The notes under the pieces were generated by a model that was given only the letters and a program-made list of their open reading frames with translations, did no database searches and was not told the origin of the DNA. Made by a program: the position numbers and the translations under genes. This document shows, piece after piece, positions 10,251 to 20,244 of a DNA stretch of 64,000 bases (positions within the stretch are counted from its first letter, which is position 1; every line of letters starts with the position of its first letter). The stretch spans positions 7,165,913 to 7,229,912 of the forward strand of contig OW203723.1 of assembly GCA_934045075.1 (NCBI GenBank), in the 5' to 3' direction. This stretch comes from Yponomeuta sedellus (taxonomy: Eukaryota > Arthropoda > Insecta > Lepidoptera > Yponomeutidae).

Positions 10251-10437
10251 GGAATAAAACATGTCTTAGTCTCGGGCGGTTTGAACCCCTGGCTTCACTC
10301 AGGACTCTACATAACTCCCTCGCTTCGCTCAGGAGTTAAAATTTAACTCCCTCGCTGCGCTCGGGAGTTAACTCGGAGTCCTTCGCTCCGCTCAGGGTTC
10401 AATATACCGCCCATGACGTAATACATGGTTTTATTCC
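10251..10437. repeat. Palindromic element with nested hairpins
   Basis: The outer ends 'ggaataaaacatg' (10251) and 'catggttttattcc' (to 10437) are inverted. Inside, 'gggcggtttgaacccc' near 10277 pairs with 'gggttcaatataccgccc' near 10394. The core holds two hairpins of the form 'aactccctcgcttcgctcag gagtt', back to back around 'ttaaaattta'. The whole 187 bp can fold as one branched structure. A fold-back or MITE-type mobile element is likely; there is no second copy here. Confidence 0.6.
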
Positions 10438-10439
10438 CT

Positions 10440-10740
10440 TAATGCATAATCTACTATTTTTACTTAGCGTCTATTATTAGAACAATTAAACAGTTGCTAC
10501 CTACTATGTTCTACTGATAAGCAGTCTCCCCCAGTCCTTTGGTTTCGATCCTGGGCCACCTTCAACCACTCTGGTAAAAAAAATATCGAAACAAATGCTT
10601 CCAGTTTGATCTTCCATTTCGATCAAACAGACTACGTAACATTCAAGATTGTATAAAAGTACGCCAAATATTATGTGCTTTGTGCAACAACGAATTTTAA
10701 TAATTTTTAAATAAATAAGGGGTCTTGGCAAGTAGAAATG
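10440..10740. other. Intergenic, nothing recognised
   Basis: The minus-strand frame at 10504-10731 has no recognisable motif and no splice context that supports it. Confidence 0.45.
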
Positions 10741-10744
10741 TTTT

Positions 10745-10835
10745 AATTTTATTAATTAAGCGAAGGTAATCTATCAGGATCGTGGTAAGTGGCAGTCCCT
10801 GGTCTCTGCCTACCCCTCTGGGATACAGGCGTGAG
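10745..10835 (-). repeat. 'aacctcacgcctgtatccc' repeat, proximal part
   Basis: On the minus strand it reads 'taatctcacgcctgtatccc', then 'gaggggtaggcagagaccag', then 'ggactgccacttaccacgat'. The same order is found at 32355-32475, 42615-42805 and 61755-61910. It is a common lepidopteran interspersed repeat of class unknown to me. Confidence 0.6.
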
Positions 10836-10839
10836 ATTA

Positions 10840-11790
10840 TTTATGTGTATCTATGATGCTAAAGAAACGGTTTTTGGTTCTGCACTATAAGAATAACACT
10901 TTGGTGAAATACTGTCAAATTATCAGATATTTATAGTACATGCCTTTATTGAATCTATAGCAATATTATCTACTAAGTCAGCATGTACTATGTTCAAAAG
11001 AAGGTAGTCATCTGTGTGTAATTACCAGTAGTATCAACCCTTCTATCACGTAACTGTCCACTTTATCCGATTAACCAATTCGATGATTCTGAAGAGTCAA
11101 AATATGTACCTATTTTATATAGAGATAAATACATCGATAAAAAAAAATCTTTAGAGACACACACATATGGGTTGCTGAAAAAAAAGGGTTTAGTACCAGA
11201 TGCAGCATAAGAACTGAAACATCTGTAACTTTTTATTCGTTGTCTGCAACAAATATCTAACTTGTCCTTTTAGTTGAGTACAACGAGGCTAGTTTATAGA
11301 TGGTTATAGTAGAGCAAAGTAACAGCTCCATTGCACACATAATAGAGTGGATAGTGTAATACTCTCTAATGTGGGGCGCCAACGCTGCGGCCAGGGTTGC
11401 CAGATGAAAAACAGAATTATCTGAACTTTGAAATTAATTAATTTTATAAGGTTCGATGTTTACTTATTGATTTTTTTTTATTTCCATAAAAACTTATATT
11501 GCGATATTAGGTTTTCATAACACAGATTAATGAAATGAGAGTGAAAACCTCTATAGTACTGGTTCCAAAGAGGTTAAAGAACGATTTCAGGACTTCTTTC
11601 TTCGAAGTTCTTTTTTGTCAGCTCCAAACAACTTCATCTCTTCATTTACATTTCTTTTCAAATCTGTGTCGTCTTAAAACAAACTATGGTTTGTTAAATC
11701 TACAATCTTTTAGGGATAATTATTTACAGTAACACATTTTTGCCACTTATTAATTAAAATTAAGTAAATTTAGATTAGATTAAATTTATA
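10840..11790. other. Intergenic, no recognised feature
   Basis: AT-rich sequence; a 65-codon frame at 11535-11732 has no recognisable motif. Confidence 0.45.
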
Positions 11791-11794
11791 ACTT

Positions 11795-11865
11795 ACCAAG
11801 AGAGGTTGGTCAGGACCATAGCACAACTTCTGGGTCTTCCGGGTACAGGCGTAAGGTTATATATT
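11795..11865 (-). repeat. Decayed copy of the 'aacctcacgcctgtatccc' repeat
   Basis: On the minus strand 'taaccttacgcctgtacccg' is followed by poorly kept sequence. Confidence 0.4.
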
Positions 11866-12089
11866 GCTCACCAGACAAAACGATTTATTTACTAATAAAA
11901 TAAATAGTGAATAAAATGTTGAACAATATGTTGAACATTTAGTGACCAGAAGTACAGTGAGCATAATGCGACTGTAGAAAATTTGCACTAAATTGTTTTA
12001 ATAAAATAGGAGAGAACACGTTAAGAGATATTAGAAAACGTGTTTTTTTTTTCTACGACTAGTACTTTTTGTAATAAAACCTGTCGAAA

Positions 12090-12445
12090 AGTCAATTTCG
12101 TTATCAACTCATGTCCCCACTGCCTGGGCACGGGACTTTTCCTGCAGGAAGGTCAGGCCATACTCCACCACAGGGACCAAGTCCGAGTCGGTGGAGGATT
12201 GTAAGGCAAAAGCGGACCTTACTTTCAGAAGTTATCAAGCCGCCCATAAGGCCTCTGACATGACATAACGACTGCCATTACATGTCAGACGGCACCAACG
12301 GCTTAATGTGCCTTGCGAAGCACGGAGGCGCTCTGAAAAAAATCCCGCTAGCGGTAGCCACACTGCCACATCGCACTTGCTGTTGCTTAGCTCAAGTGAT
12401 TGATTCTAATCACTCGGTTCGCCTAGGCCACGAGCGCTTTAATAT
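12090..12445 (-). mobile_element. 5S-rRNA-headed SINE, near full length, damaged promoter box
   Basis: Family blocks are present on the minus strand: 'cgaagcacggaggcgc' region inverted at 12316-12334, 'ggccttatgggcggcttgat' near 12232-12252, and 'cctgtggtggagtatggcct' near 12160. The expected 'ggatgggtgacc' box is replaced by 'gatgtggcagtgtgg' near 12365, so this copy has probably lost its internal promoter. It ends near 'gagttgataacga' at 12095. Confidence 0.7.
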
Positions 12446-12539
12446 AGCTAGTACTAAAATGCGCCAAACAAGTTGGCCTTAGGCTATGACGTCACTCATT
12501 CAAGTAAAGCCTCATAATATTCGTTGATTTATTGTTTTT

Positions 12540-12625
12540 TTAATGTAGGCTACAAACCTCCCACTGCAGGGACCAGGGACCGACGTTCTTTCAAAGAGAG
12601 AGAGAGAGAGAGAGAGTATGATTTC
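12540..12625 (-). mobile_element. 'cagtgggacg' SINE tail fragment with (GA)n expansion
   Basis: On the minus strand a (CT)n run of about 12 units (12594-12617) is followed by 'ccctgcagtgggaggtttgt' and 'agcctac'. Only the tail of the SINE is present; the dinucleotide block of the tail has expanded. Confidence 0.6.
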
Positions 12626-12910
12626 TTGTATTTTTGTGAATAAACGTATGACTAGCAATAAAACTACCCTCAGATAATGATCTGAGAAACTACCTTTAAT
12701 ATTCTGAATGAAAACACCAAGATATTAACGTTTCGGAATTGCGTAAAACAACATATCTTTTAAGTTTGCACAAATTAGAAGTCCTTTTTAGTTTTGTTTA
12801 TTTAAATAGTTCAAGAAATTTTTAAATACAAGTATTTATCGAGCCGTTCTCCGTTGGTATGACTAAAAACTTATAACTCGTTCTTTGTTGATGATTTTTT
12901 TTTTTTTTTA

Positions 12911-13077
12911 TAACATTTACATACAATCACATACCCTGTGTCGTGGTAACCAGAAACAACGACATCACAAACATGTAAACATCCAAGACCTGGTCGTTTT
13001 TTTCCAAGCCGGGATTCGAACCCGGGACCTCTTGCATGATAGGCAGACGCGCTACCGCTACGCCAGAGAGGTCGTTT
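12911..13077 (-). mobile_element. Gly-tRNA-like SINE, full length
   Basis: The minus-strand head (13077 to about 13005) reads 'gacctctctggcgtagcggt', 'agcgcgtctgcctatcatgc' and the B box 'cgggttcgaatcccggc'. A poly(A)-like linker follows, then the body 'accaggtcttggatgtttac', 'atgtcgttgtttctgg' and 'ccacgacacaggg'. The anticodon-loop position would read ATC or ACC, hence a Gly-like ancestry. The same family occurs at 21361, 34698, 43578 and 58775. Confidence 0.8.
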
Positions 13078-13555
13078 GATGAATTTATGACACACTTGCG
13101 TGCATGAAGTACTTCCGGGCTTACACTCTATTTCTTTTTTAAAATAATTAAAGGAGATTTGAGTATTCACCCGAGCCTCTCAAAATTACAAATAAAAAAT
13201 ATACATATTTTTTTAAGACAGTGCCCGTCTGTGGTTTCCTATGACCATCGTGAAATCGATTAACGCACAGATTAACAAGTCTCTACTACGCAATGCACCA
13301 CGAATTGTTGTTTTATGAAACTTGACCCTGGCAACCGTAACTGCAACTCAGCCGGGTGCGAGCGGCTCACTAAATGGACTATAACTCAACCGCACTGACA
13401 GCCCACCCCAGACCTATCCCGGGTCTATATTTTTAAACTGAAAGAGCAGAGAATAAACAAGCAAAAGTTAAAAATCTATAACCCGAGTACAATTTTTTTT
13501 TACATAATAGGGTCTTTTAATCTCGATTATTTATTAGGTTCGAATTGCTTGTAGC

Positions 13556-13893
13556 CCGCGCTGCCTGAGTGGTCTTACACGATCACGAAGTTTAAGCGAC
13601 ACAGGGCGCGTTCAGTACATGGATGGGTGACCGTCTATGACTAACGCTAGTGCCATTTTTTCGAACGGTTCCGCGCTTAGCAAGGCTCGTTAAGCAGTTG
13701 GTACTGTTGGTACGGCTGCCGTCGATAGATAGCAGCCATTAAGCCAAGTCAGAGGACTTAGGGCGGCTTGATAACTTCTGACAGTAAGACTAGCCAGGGT
13801 CTTGCAAGCCTCTACCAATCCGGACTTGGCCCCCGTGGTAGAGTATGGCCTATACCTTCCTCAAGAAAGAGAGCCTTGCCCCACGGTGGGGGC
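13556..13893 (+). mobile_element. 5S-rRNA-headed SINE, full length, subfamily 1
   Basis: The head contains 'cgatcacgaagtttaagcga' and an exact 'ggatgggtgacc' (13621-13632), in the order and spacing of the 5S rRNA internal control region. The body has 'gctcgttaagcagttggtac' and 'ggcggcttgataacttctga'. The tail has 'ttggcccccgtggtagagta' and 'ttccccacggtggggg'-like sequence. This subfamily (also 37045-37407) is closer to 5S rRNA than the 'caatcacttcagttaag' subfamily 2. Pol III transcription from the internal promoter is expected if it is intact. Confidence 0.8.
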
Positions 13894-14174
13894 ATAATCT
13901 TCTTTTTATATTTAAGTGTGCGAATTTATTATATCAAATTACATTTATATTTATCTCAATATAATTATTAGAGCTAGTTATTTATGTGTGTATAGTTTTA
14001 TTTGTATATTATTGTAGCTTATTCTATCACGTAGTTAAAGTATTTAAGTATCTTTTTCATTCTGTATCTATAATACGTTCTCTATTCATATGGGTGTTAC
14101 TCTATGTAACATATAAGTATTCTACTCTATACGGTATTATTAATTCTGTGTCTTTAGTATTGTTATTGCCCATG

Positions 14175-14425
14175 ATTATATCGCACCGCAGTCTGTGCCG
14201 CTCGTGGGTACATGGCACTGACTGAAAATCAGCGCTGAAGGCTTGTCCATCAGCATATTGCTGAGTCAGTTGCCATTTATAGCAGCAGTGACACGCCGTG
14301 ACCTTTCGTTTTTCTTCGTTATTTTTGTTTTTTGTGAATGTTTTGTTTCGTAATATGTTTTAAGTTTGTTACTGTGGCGTGTGCACTGTTTCTATAATAA
14401 ATGTTTTTCTTCTTATTCTTCGTCT
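14175..14425 (+). mobile_element. Retroposon 3'-terminal fragment
   Basis: A GC-richer block ('gcactgactgaaaatcagcg', 'gcatattgctgagtcagttg') is followed by a T/G-rich untranslated stretch, 'gtggcgtgtgcactg' and 'ataataaatgtttttcttct tattctt'. The layout matches LINE 3' ends of Lepidoptera (AATAAA-type signal, then a short pyrimidine tandem tail). The superfamily cannot be decided here. Confidence 0.45.
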
Positions 14426-14427
14426 AA

Positions 14428-14515
14428 TCGGTTGATGACGATTTATTAGGTGAACGTAATTGCCTTATTTCCTGACGTTTCGGCAGCGTTACAGTTGCCG
14501 TCTCCCCCAAATCTT
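14428..14515 (-). mobile_element. Penelope-like terminus relic
   Basis: On the minus strand it reads 'acggcaactgtaacgctgcc', then 'gaaacgtcaggaaataagg', then 'caattacgttcacctaataa'. The same block is at 58565-58680 (opposite strand) and 61365-61495. The 'gccgaaacgt' motif is characteristic of Penelope-like element termini. Confidence 0.5.
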
Positions 14516-14647
14516 GAGCGATTCCAATCGTAAACGATCACTCAGGATCAGACTAACTCAGAATCGTCCAAATGGACTATAATTATACCCAATTCATAAA
14601 CTCCTGATTTATTTAAATCGTATGAGAAGTTTTGTCGCTACAGTATA

Positions 14648-14980
14648 CACACATACATACATACATACATACATACATACATACATACATACATACATAC
14701 ATACATACATACATACATACATACATACATACATACATACATACATACATACATACATACATACATACATACATACATACATACATACATACATACATAC
14801 ATACATACATACATACATACATACATACATACATACATACATACATACATACATACATACATACATACATACATACATACATACATACATACATACATAC
14901 ATACATACATACATACATACATACATACATACATACATACATACATACATACATACATACATACATACATACATACATAC
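14648..14980 (+). repeat. (CATA)n microsatellite, about 83 perfect units
   Basis: An uninterrupted ACAT repeat of about 333 bp that ends exactly at the target duplication (AGCT) of the LTR retrotransposon. Reading frames through it encode HTYI or CMYV repeats on the two strands and are not genes. Confidence 0.95.
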
Positions 14981-14984
14981 AGCT

Positions 14985-15471
14985 TGTAACGGTGCAAACC
15001 TCTTTACACCATTTTTATTATTTTCTAAGGTTAACACGAGCTGTAGACATAATTAAAACTGTTTTTATACGGATTTATGCTCGTTTATTACATTTTTACA
15101 ATTTTCCAACGTTTCGGCACTTTTTCAGGTGCCGTGGTCCCGGATGACCACGGCACCTGAAAAAGTGCCGAAACGTTGGAAAATTGTAAAAATGTAATAA
15201 ACGAGCATAAATCCGTATAAAAACAGTTTTAACCATTTTTATTTCTTTTCTATCTATCATTTTCAAATATTTAAATTTTGTCACTCATTCTTCGATTTCC
15301 CTCATTTTTCATCCACTACTACTTTACCCTTTGACCAGATCTGACTTTTTACCTGCTTCTCCGTTTTTATCCAGTTTTCTGTTTTAAAGTTACTATAAAT
15401 CTACAAATAAAATTACACCTGAAGTCGTTCCAGAGTTTATTTATTAATTATAAAAGTTATAAAACGTTCCA
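14985..15471 (+). repeat. 5' LTR, split by a palindromic insertion
   Basis: 14985-15019 and 15232-15471 together equal the 263-bp 3' LTR. The break carries the 12-bp duplication accatttttatt (15008-15019 and 15232-15243). The remainder includes 'ctttgaccagatctgacttt' and 'tacaaataaaattacacctg', which may hold the R/polyadenylation region. Confidence 0.85.
15020..15231. mobile_element. Penelope-like palindromic insertion in the 5' LTR
   Basis: 212 bp between 12-bp target duplications. Positions 15055-15139 and 15146-15230 are perfect inverted copies (85 bp each) around the 6-bp centre ccggat. Each arm contains 'cacctgaaaaagtgccgaaa' followed by 'cgttgg' and then 'taataaacgagcataaatcc'. This parallels the PLE termini elsewhere in the window ('gctgccgaaacgtcggg', then 'taataaataatcgcgattaa'). 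PLEs are known for partly inverted, truncated copies. Its transcript would form a very stable hairpin. Confidence 0.75.
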
Positions 15472-15489
15472 CTGGCGCCCAACGATAAT
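15472..15489 (+). other. Primer binding site of the LTR element
   Basis: ctggcgcccaacgataat directly follows the 5' LTR end. A 'tggcgccc' start is the usual complement of a tRNA 3' end ahead of the internal region. The exact tRNA cannot be fixed from sequence alone. Confidence 0.65.
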
Positions 15490-17392
15490 AACGAAACCCA
15501 ACGTCACCCCACGGCTTGATACGCCGAGGCGACAAAGCCCACCCACCGCGACTACGCTGCGAGTGCGAAGGCAAATACGAGTACGATTACCACGATTATA
15601 CGTGTGCACAATCGTCGAATTGCTGCTGCTGTTTCATACCCACGACCCACGACCTCATACATCACAGACGCATCCCTTGGAGCTCCCCAGCCTTGCTCAA
15701 GGGTTCTGTCGGACTTCTCCGCCGCCCCCAACTTTACCCACCAACCTCTTCCAGTTCTGAAGACCTGCAAGATTTTTTTTTGTTAAGTGTTTTATAAATA
15801 AAATATTAAATTAATTTTAAAGTGCGACTTGACTTCTGGACCACAAGGTAATTCATCATAACTACTCATTGACCATTCTTCACTAACTAGATTCACCCAT
15901 AGTAACAAATTTTTTCGGCCCTAATAAAAGTCCTATTCTATCTATCTGCACCCCACCTAACCGAAACATACCACAGACACCAACAGTATACAATCAATAA
16001 CTTCTACACGCATTTAGCAGACAGTTACACAACCACAGGCTGCTCACTAGCAGTTCCATAGACCTCGGTAACCTGGAATTTATAATTCCAGGTGGGACTG
16101 GTTACTAACTTACGTTGCCTCAGGAGAGTATCCTGGGTAATTACACGTAGACAGCCTAGCTTTACCCTCTAGGTCTTCGAGGCCGACTCGAAGGTAAGGC
16201 GAAACTGCACTCATACAGTCTATTGATAACAATAATAAATTATTAAAATTTAAATTATAATTATTTATAAAATCTTTGCAAACCAAATTTCTAGACGTCA
16301 GTAATTCTGACACCATTCATTGTCATAAAATTTTTCAAAATTCAAAACAAAACCTCCACAGGTTAAACCTACAAGGAACTCTTTGGCAATAAAATAAAAA
16401 CTTCACCCTCACCCCATCCTTACCTCATTACTAAAATAATTTCTTAGTAACCTCTTTTCTTATAATCCGTAATCTTTTTAAATATTTTAACTGTCAACTT
16501 GTACAAAACCTACCAATGCCACCTTTTTATAGTTCTAATTTTCTGTATATATAATCACCACATTACCTTTTCGGACACATCGTCATACTATTTGTTTATT
16601 TATTTATTAACTATTTTTTTATTTATTATTTATACACCACTATCCTCCAGGACATTTGCTAACCAATTTTTTTTATAACAATCCAAACATTCAATCAGGT
16701 GCGGCGACAACACGTTAAATAAGCCTAGGTCAATTAATTTACTTATCGTTACTTACCTAACGCATTACGGTGTTTACCCCACCATAGCTCTTGAGAGCAC
16801 TACTACGACGGATTCTACCCCGTCGGATACCTACTATGTACCCAATATTATAAATATTGCTAAAATGTAAATAACTTTCATAGAGCGGATTGTGACTCAA
16901 TAAATAAGCCTTACCACTACCGAATACCAGCGCGTGGTAACTGGCTAAATAAGCCTATTACTAATTTAGGCCAGTTTCTGGATAAATCTAATTTAATAAA
17001 AATAGATTTTGTCTATACTGAATGAACGTCTTCACCTTCACTTTAGATGAAGACAATGCTAGATGATGCATGCTAGGGATGAATGATAGATGATGAATAA
17101 AAGTGGAACTGCCTAATGTAAATATTCATTGTAGATATCACTCCACACACTCTAAATTTTTTTCATCGCCCATCCTTTATATTTTATTTTAATATTTAAG
17201 AATAACCATATTTACTTACCATCCCACATCCCCGACCTTCATCGACCTTACTTTGGATTCTCGACTTTAAATTTTAAATTAAACAATTTTACTTGACAAT
17301 TTTTTTATAAAAAAATTTTTTTTTTTAAATATATTTTTTTAAATAAATATATTTAAAAATAATATTTTTTTTTACCGGTTGCCCCCGGGTAG
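15490..17392 (+). other. LTR element interior, non-coding
   Basis: About 1.9 kb. It has a GC-richer start (to about 15760), then AT-rich sequence and T/A homopolymer runs before the 3' LTR (17280-17370). Short frames near 15516-15797 lie on overlapping frames of both strands without motifs. No zinc knuckle, protease DTG or RT YxDD motif was found. The last bases before the LTR, 'ggttgcccccgggtag', are not a typical polypurine tract on this strand. Confidence 0.7.
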
Positions 17393-17655
17393 TGTAACGG
17401 TGCAAACCTCTTTACACCATTTTTATTTCTTTTCTATCTATCATTTTCAAATATTTAAATTTTGTCACTCATTCTTCGATTTCCCTCATTTTTCATCCAC
17501 TACTACTTTACCCTTTGACCAGATCTGACTTTTTACCTGCTTCTCCGTTTTTATCCAGTTTTCTGTTTTAAAGTTAATATAAATCTACAAATAAAATTAC
17601 ACCTGAAGTCGTTCCAGAGTTTATTTATTAATTATAAAAGTTATAAAACGTTCCA
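17393..17655 (+). repeat. 3' LTR, 263 bp, intact
   Basis: Starts TGTAACGGTGCAAACC and ends AAACGTTCCA. It is nearly identical to the 5' LTR and is followed by AGCT. A related LTR start occurs alone at 33560. Confidence 0.85.
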
Positions 17656-17659
17656 AGCT

Positions 17660-17974
17660 AAAATCAAAACCCTTCCTTTTGGCTCTGCCGTAGTCGGGTA
17701 AAACAGAAAATTAATTCGACTCTTGAACAAATTATGTGCAGTCAACAGCTTACAGAACCTTCAGATTTTCCCTGGAAAGTTGTTCGTAACAGAGTGTACG
17801 CGTGTAAAGCCTGTTCCTAAAAATAATTTTACCAGAAAGCCGTTCCACAAAGCTTCAAACCTAAAATTCGTGTTGCATTTTGAATACAACTTTTCCTGCT
17901 CTATTTTAGTCATGGTTCCACGTAAGAGATTTAAACAGAATGCAAGTTAGAGGAACACACCGATTTTTCTAACA
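17660..17974. other. Intergenic; 75-codon frame not supported
   Basis: The plus-strand frame 17723-17950 has no recognisable motif and no clear splice context. Confidence 0.4.
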
Positions 17975-18160
17975 AAAAACCGGCCAAGTACGTGTCGGGC
18001 CACGCGCAGTATAGGGTTCCTTAGAAAAAGGGTTTCTTACCTGCATTACTGAACGGATTCGATCAAAGTAGTATTTAATTAATTTGTAAGAAGTTTTCTT
18101 TTCATAAGTCGGTCCCTAATTACTCTTTAACTTGTAAAGTCTACCTACCTAAAACTATCA
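17975..18160 (+). repeat. 'accggccaagt' repeat, left end
   Basis: Starts 'aaaaaaccggccaagtacg', then 'gtcgggccacgcgcag' and 'tagggttccttag'. It is the same family start as 3441 and shares a downstream block with 6510-6605. Confidence 0.55.
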
Positions 18161-18167
18161 CGATATG

Positions 18168-18272
18168 ATTACGATATCAACTCTTGTATGTCCCGACTGC
18201 TGTGGCACGGGTCTCTTTCTGCATCGCAGGAAGGTTATACTCCACCACGGAGGCCAAGTCCAGGTTGGTCAC
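18168..18272 (-). mobile_element. 5S-SINE, 3' tail only
   Basis: Minus-strand tail text: 'gacttggcctccgtggtgga', 'ccttcctgcgatgcag', 'agacccgtgccacagcagtc' and the 'gttgatatcg' end. The head and body are absent, consistent with 5' truncation during target-primed reverse transcription. Confidence 0.65.
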
Positions 18273-18279
18273 TCAGATA

Positions 18280-19380
18280 GTTTTTATTTTAAGTTCATTA
18301 CAAATGCTATTGGCCTGATATTTTTCACGTTTCTACAATCTCCAACCAATCAGCCGGGAGACGGGCGACGCTCTATTCTAAAATAAGCGCTTTAAAGCTT
18401 AATATTTCACAAACGGAAACCTAAATTGAAAAATGGTTTTCCTACACTCACAAAAGTTGTAAATAACCAATGTAAAAATAAAAGTGGTGTATGGGTTTTG
18501 CGTAGTATGGTTTGGTGTGTGGTGGAACGCACGCAGGCAAGCAGGTTACTGACAACGAACCTCTGTGTTCCATTTACCGTTTGCTCTCATTCTCAGCCGA
18601 ACCAGTCATAATATGTTTTTCAAACTCTTGTAACGCGGTTTAGACGAAATTCAAAGAAATATACGAACCACAACATCACACAACAGTCCTATGATAAGAC
18701 CGAAGACTTAAAGTTGTACTCAAACGTAATTTTTGTTTCAGGTAATATTCTCACGCAAAGGATAATTAGATTGCTCAGAAGCTCGCCGCCAAAGTAAGTT
18801 GTTCAATCCATAGGAACATCTCATTTCTTCGGGCTGCGTAATTCCAGGCCTGACTCGAACATGAGATAAGAGCACAGAAAAATGCGATGGAATTTTACTC
18901 GGCGCAGGACATAAAACTGTGAGAATATAGACCTGGGATTTACGTCAGCTTTCGAGCCACAACCAAGCTTATGCAGGGATTTCATAGAGGTTCTGCCGGG
19001 ACGGATACGACGTGAAAGACGTCATCATCAAAAGTCGCAGAGAGTGTTTCTTTAGAAATCAGGCGTGACACCTCATTAAGTAACAATAGCGCGAACCGGC
19101 AAGGTCGTCGCCACCTCACTTCATTCGTCTAGAAAGCGTCGCTAATGAAAACACTCGGGAAAAAATATTTCATTACACCTTTATTAAGGCGTAGCTACTG
19201 AAATAATTATTAAAGAGTCGGGGCGAAGGTCGAGGGCTATTTGTAGACCGTTCAGTGAACAATGGACACATCGCGGAGGGCATTTGTGAATATTTAAAAT
19301 CCTGCCCGCTGCGCAAAACAGAGTTACAGAAGTTACTCTTTCATCGCCAGGCACAATTCTGTTAGGGATTGGTGAAATGT
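18280..19380. other. Intergenic, no supported feature
   Basis: Moderately GC-rich, apparently low-copy sequence from about 18750 to 19330. No frame or RNA motif that I can support. Confidence 0.45.
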
Positions 19381-19383
19381 ATA

Positions 19384-19594
19384 CAGTCTGTTAGCTTTTA
19401 GAATATTCCTCGTGGCCTCGGTTTTTGCCGAAAGCACACGAGTGTAACACTACTTCCTGCTCTATATAAAACTGTTCTTCACTATTTTGAAAAGTTATGT
19501 GAAATTAAGTGTCATATTAGTTCCAATATTTCTATTACACTAATATATCCGATAGTAGCCGAGGTCGAGGTATATTCTAAAAGCTAACAGACTG
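19384..19594. mobile_element. MITE, TA target, 'CAGTCTGTTAGC' termini
   Basis: Left end CAGTCTGTTAGCTTTTAGAA and right end its inverse ('ttctaaaagctaacagactg'), flanked by TA at 19382-19383 and 19595-19596. 211 bp, non-coding. The TA duplication places it with Tc1/mariner-type donors. A shorter internal-deletion copy is at 25136-25240, and one isolated end ('gctaacagact') is near 26110. Confidence 0.8.
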
Positions 19595-19774
19595 TACCTG
19601 TATTATGATGTGGCATCTTCGTCGTGTCAGACAGTAGCGGCCGTTACTGTTTCCTTGCGTATGCTCTAAGTTGGCTGCAACTTCGTTTTAAGAATTCGGC
19701 CTCATTCAGCCCAGTCGAGCCGTTTTCATAAGAAGTAGGTGTAAGTGTAGGGAAAAGTTAGATATATTCGGTAG

Positions 19775-19998
19775 CGAGCCCCCTGCTGGGGCACCGGTAA
19801 AGACCGGCATCGCAGGAACGTTAGGCTATATTCCACCATGGGGGCCAAGTCCGTGTTGGTTGAGGATTGTAAGGCAGTGGCGGCCCTTACTATCAGAAGT
19901 TATCAAGCCGCCCATAAGGCCTCTGACATAGCTTAACGACTGCCATCACATGACAGCCGGCATCAACGGCTTAAATTACCTTGCGTAGCTGCTACTAC
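19775..19998 (-). mobile_element. 5S-SINE, head missing
   Basis: Tail and body on the minus strand: 'gacttggcccccatggtgga', 'cttgataacttctgatagta', 'ggccttatgggcggcttgat' and 'aaggtaatttaagccgttga'. The head beyond about 19998 is lost and the 3' end is partly scrambled ('gccggtctttaccggtgcc'). Confidence 0.65.
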
Positions 19999-20024
19999 TA
20001 CTACTTACTAGCAATAAGTAAAAC

Positions 20025-20172
20025 ATTAAGAAACCTGAGTCTCTAAGGTGTTCAATTATTCATTTACCACGGCGCTTGGAATTGCCTATCCGCCTTTAAT
20101 TTAGGCCATACTGTCTCTCTTTCAGGAAAAGCCTGTGTTCAGCAGTGGAATGTGTATAGGTACTACAGCAGA
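20025..20172 (+). mobile_element. 'cagtgggacg' SINE, 3' part
   Basis: Body 'gaaacctgagtctctaaggt' and tail 'gcctgtgttcagcagtggaa' with 'tgtgtatagg'. The tRNA head is missing. Confidence 0.6.
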
Positions 20173-20244
20173 ATAAAAAAAAACATTCGGTAAACCCGAA
20201 GCCGGCAAAGTGAATAGCATCGCTGCAAAGAACGTTATTATCAT

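Larger units (their letters stand above)
14981..17659 (+). mobile_element. Non-autonomous LTR retrotransposon with AGCT target duplication
   Basis: Two long terminal repeats (14985-15471 and 17393-17655) start TGTAACGGTGC and end CGTTCCA. They are flanked by the 4-bp duplication AGCT (14981-14984 and 17656-17659). After removal of an insertion, the 5' LTR is 263 bp, the same as the 3' LTR. The compared parts differ at one base that I can see (ttaaagttaCt / ttaaagttaAt), so the insertion is young. The interior is only about 1.9 kb and has no gag or pol frame, so it must be moved by enzymes of another element. The 4-bp duplication and the 'tggcgccc' primer site suggest a Ty3/gypsy-type partner (inference). 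Confidence 0.85.

Noticed and set aside
13556..13640. A functional 5S rRNA gene
   Set aside because: Only the internal promoter region is 5S-like; the ends and the rest of the 120-base RNA are not preserved and the copy is embedded in a dispersed repeat.
14648..14980. CRISPR-like array
   Set aside because: Repeat unit is four bases without spacers, and the genome is that of an insect.
14609..15147. Frames of CMYV, HTYI and YIHT repeats
   Set aside because: By-product of the CATA microsatellite.
15055..15230. A microRNA precursor
   Set aside because: The perfect 85-bp arms match PLE termini and are bracketed by a target duplication; a mobile-element origin is enough.
15516..15797. gag-like or other protein in the LTR element interior
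   Set aside because: Several short overlapping frames on both strands, no zinc knuckle or protease motif; the region is only GC-richer.
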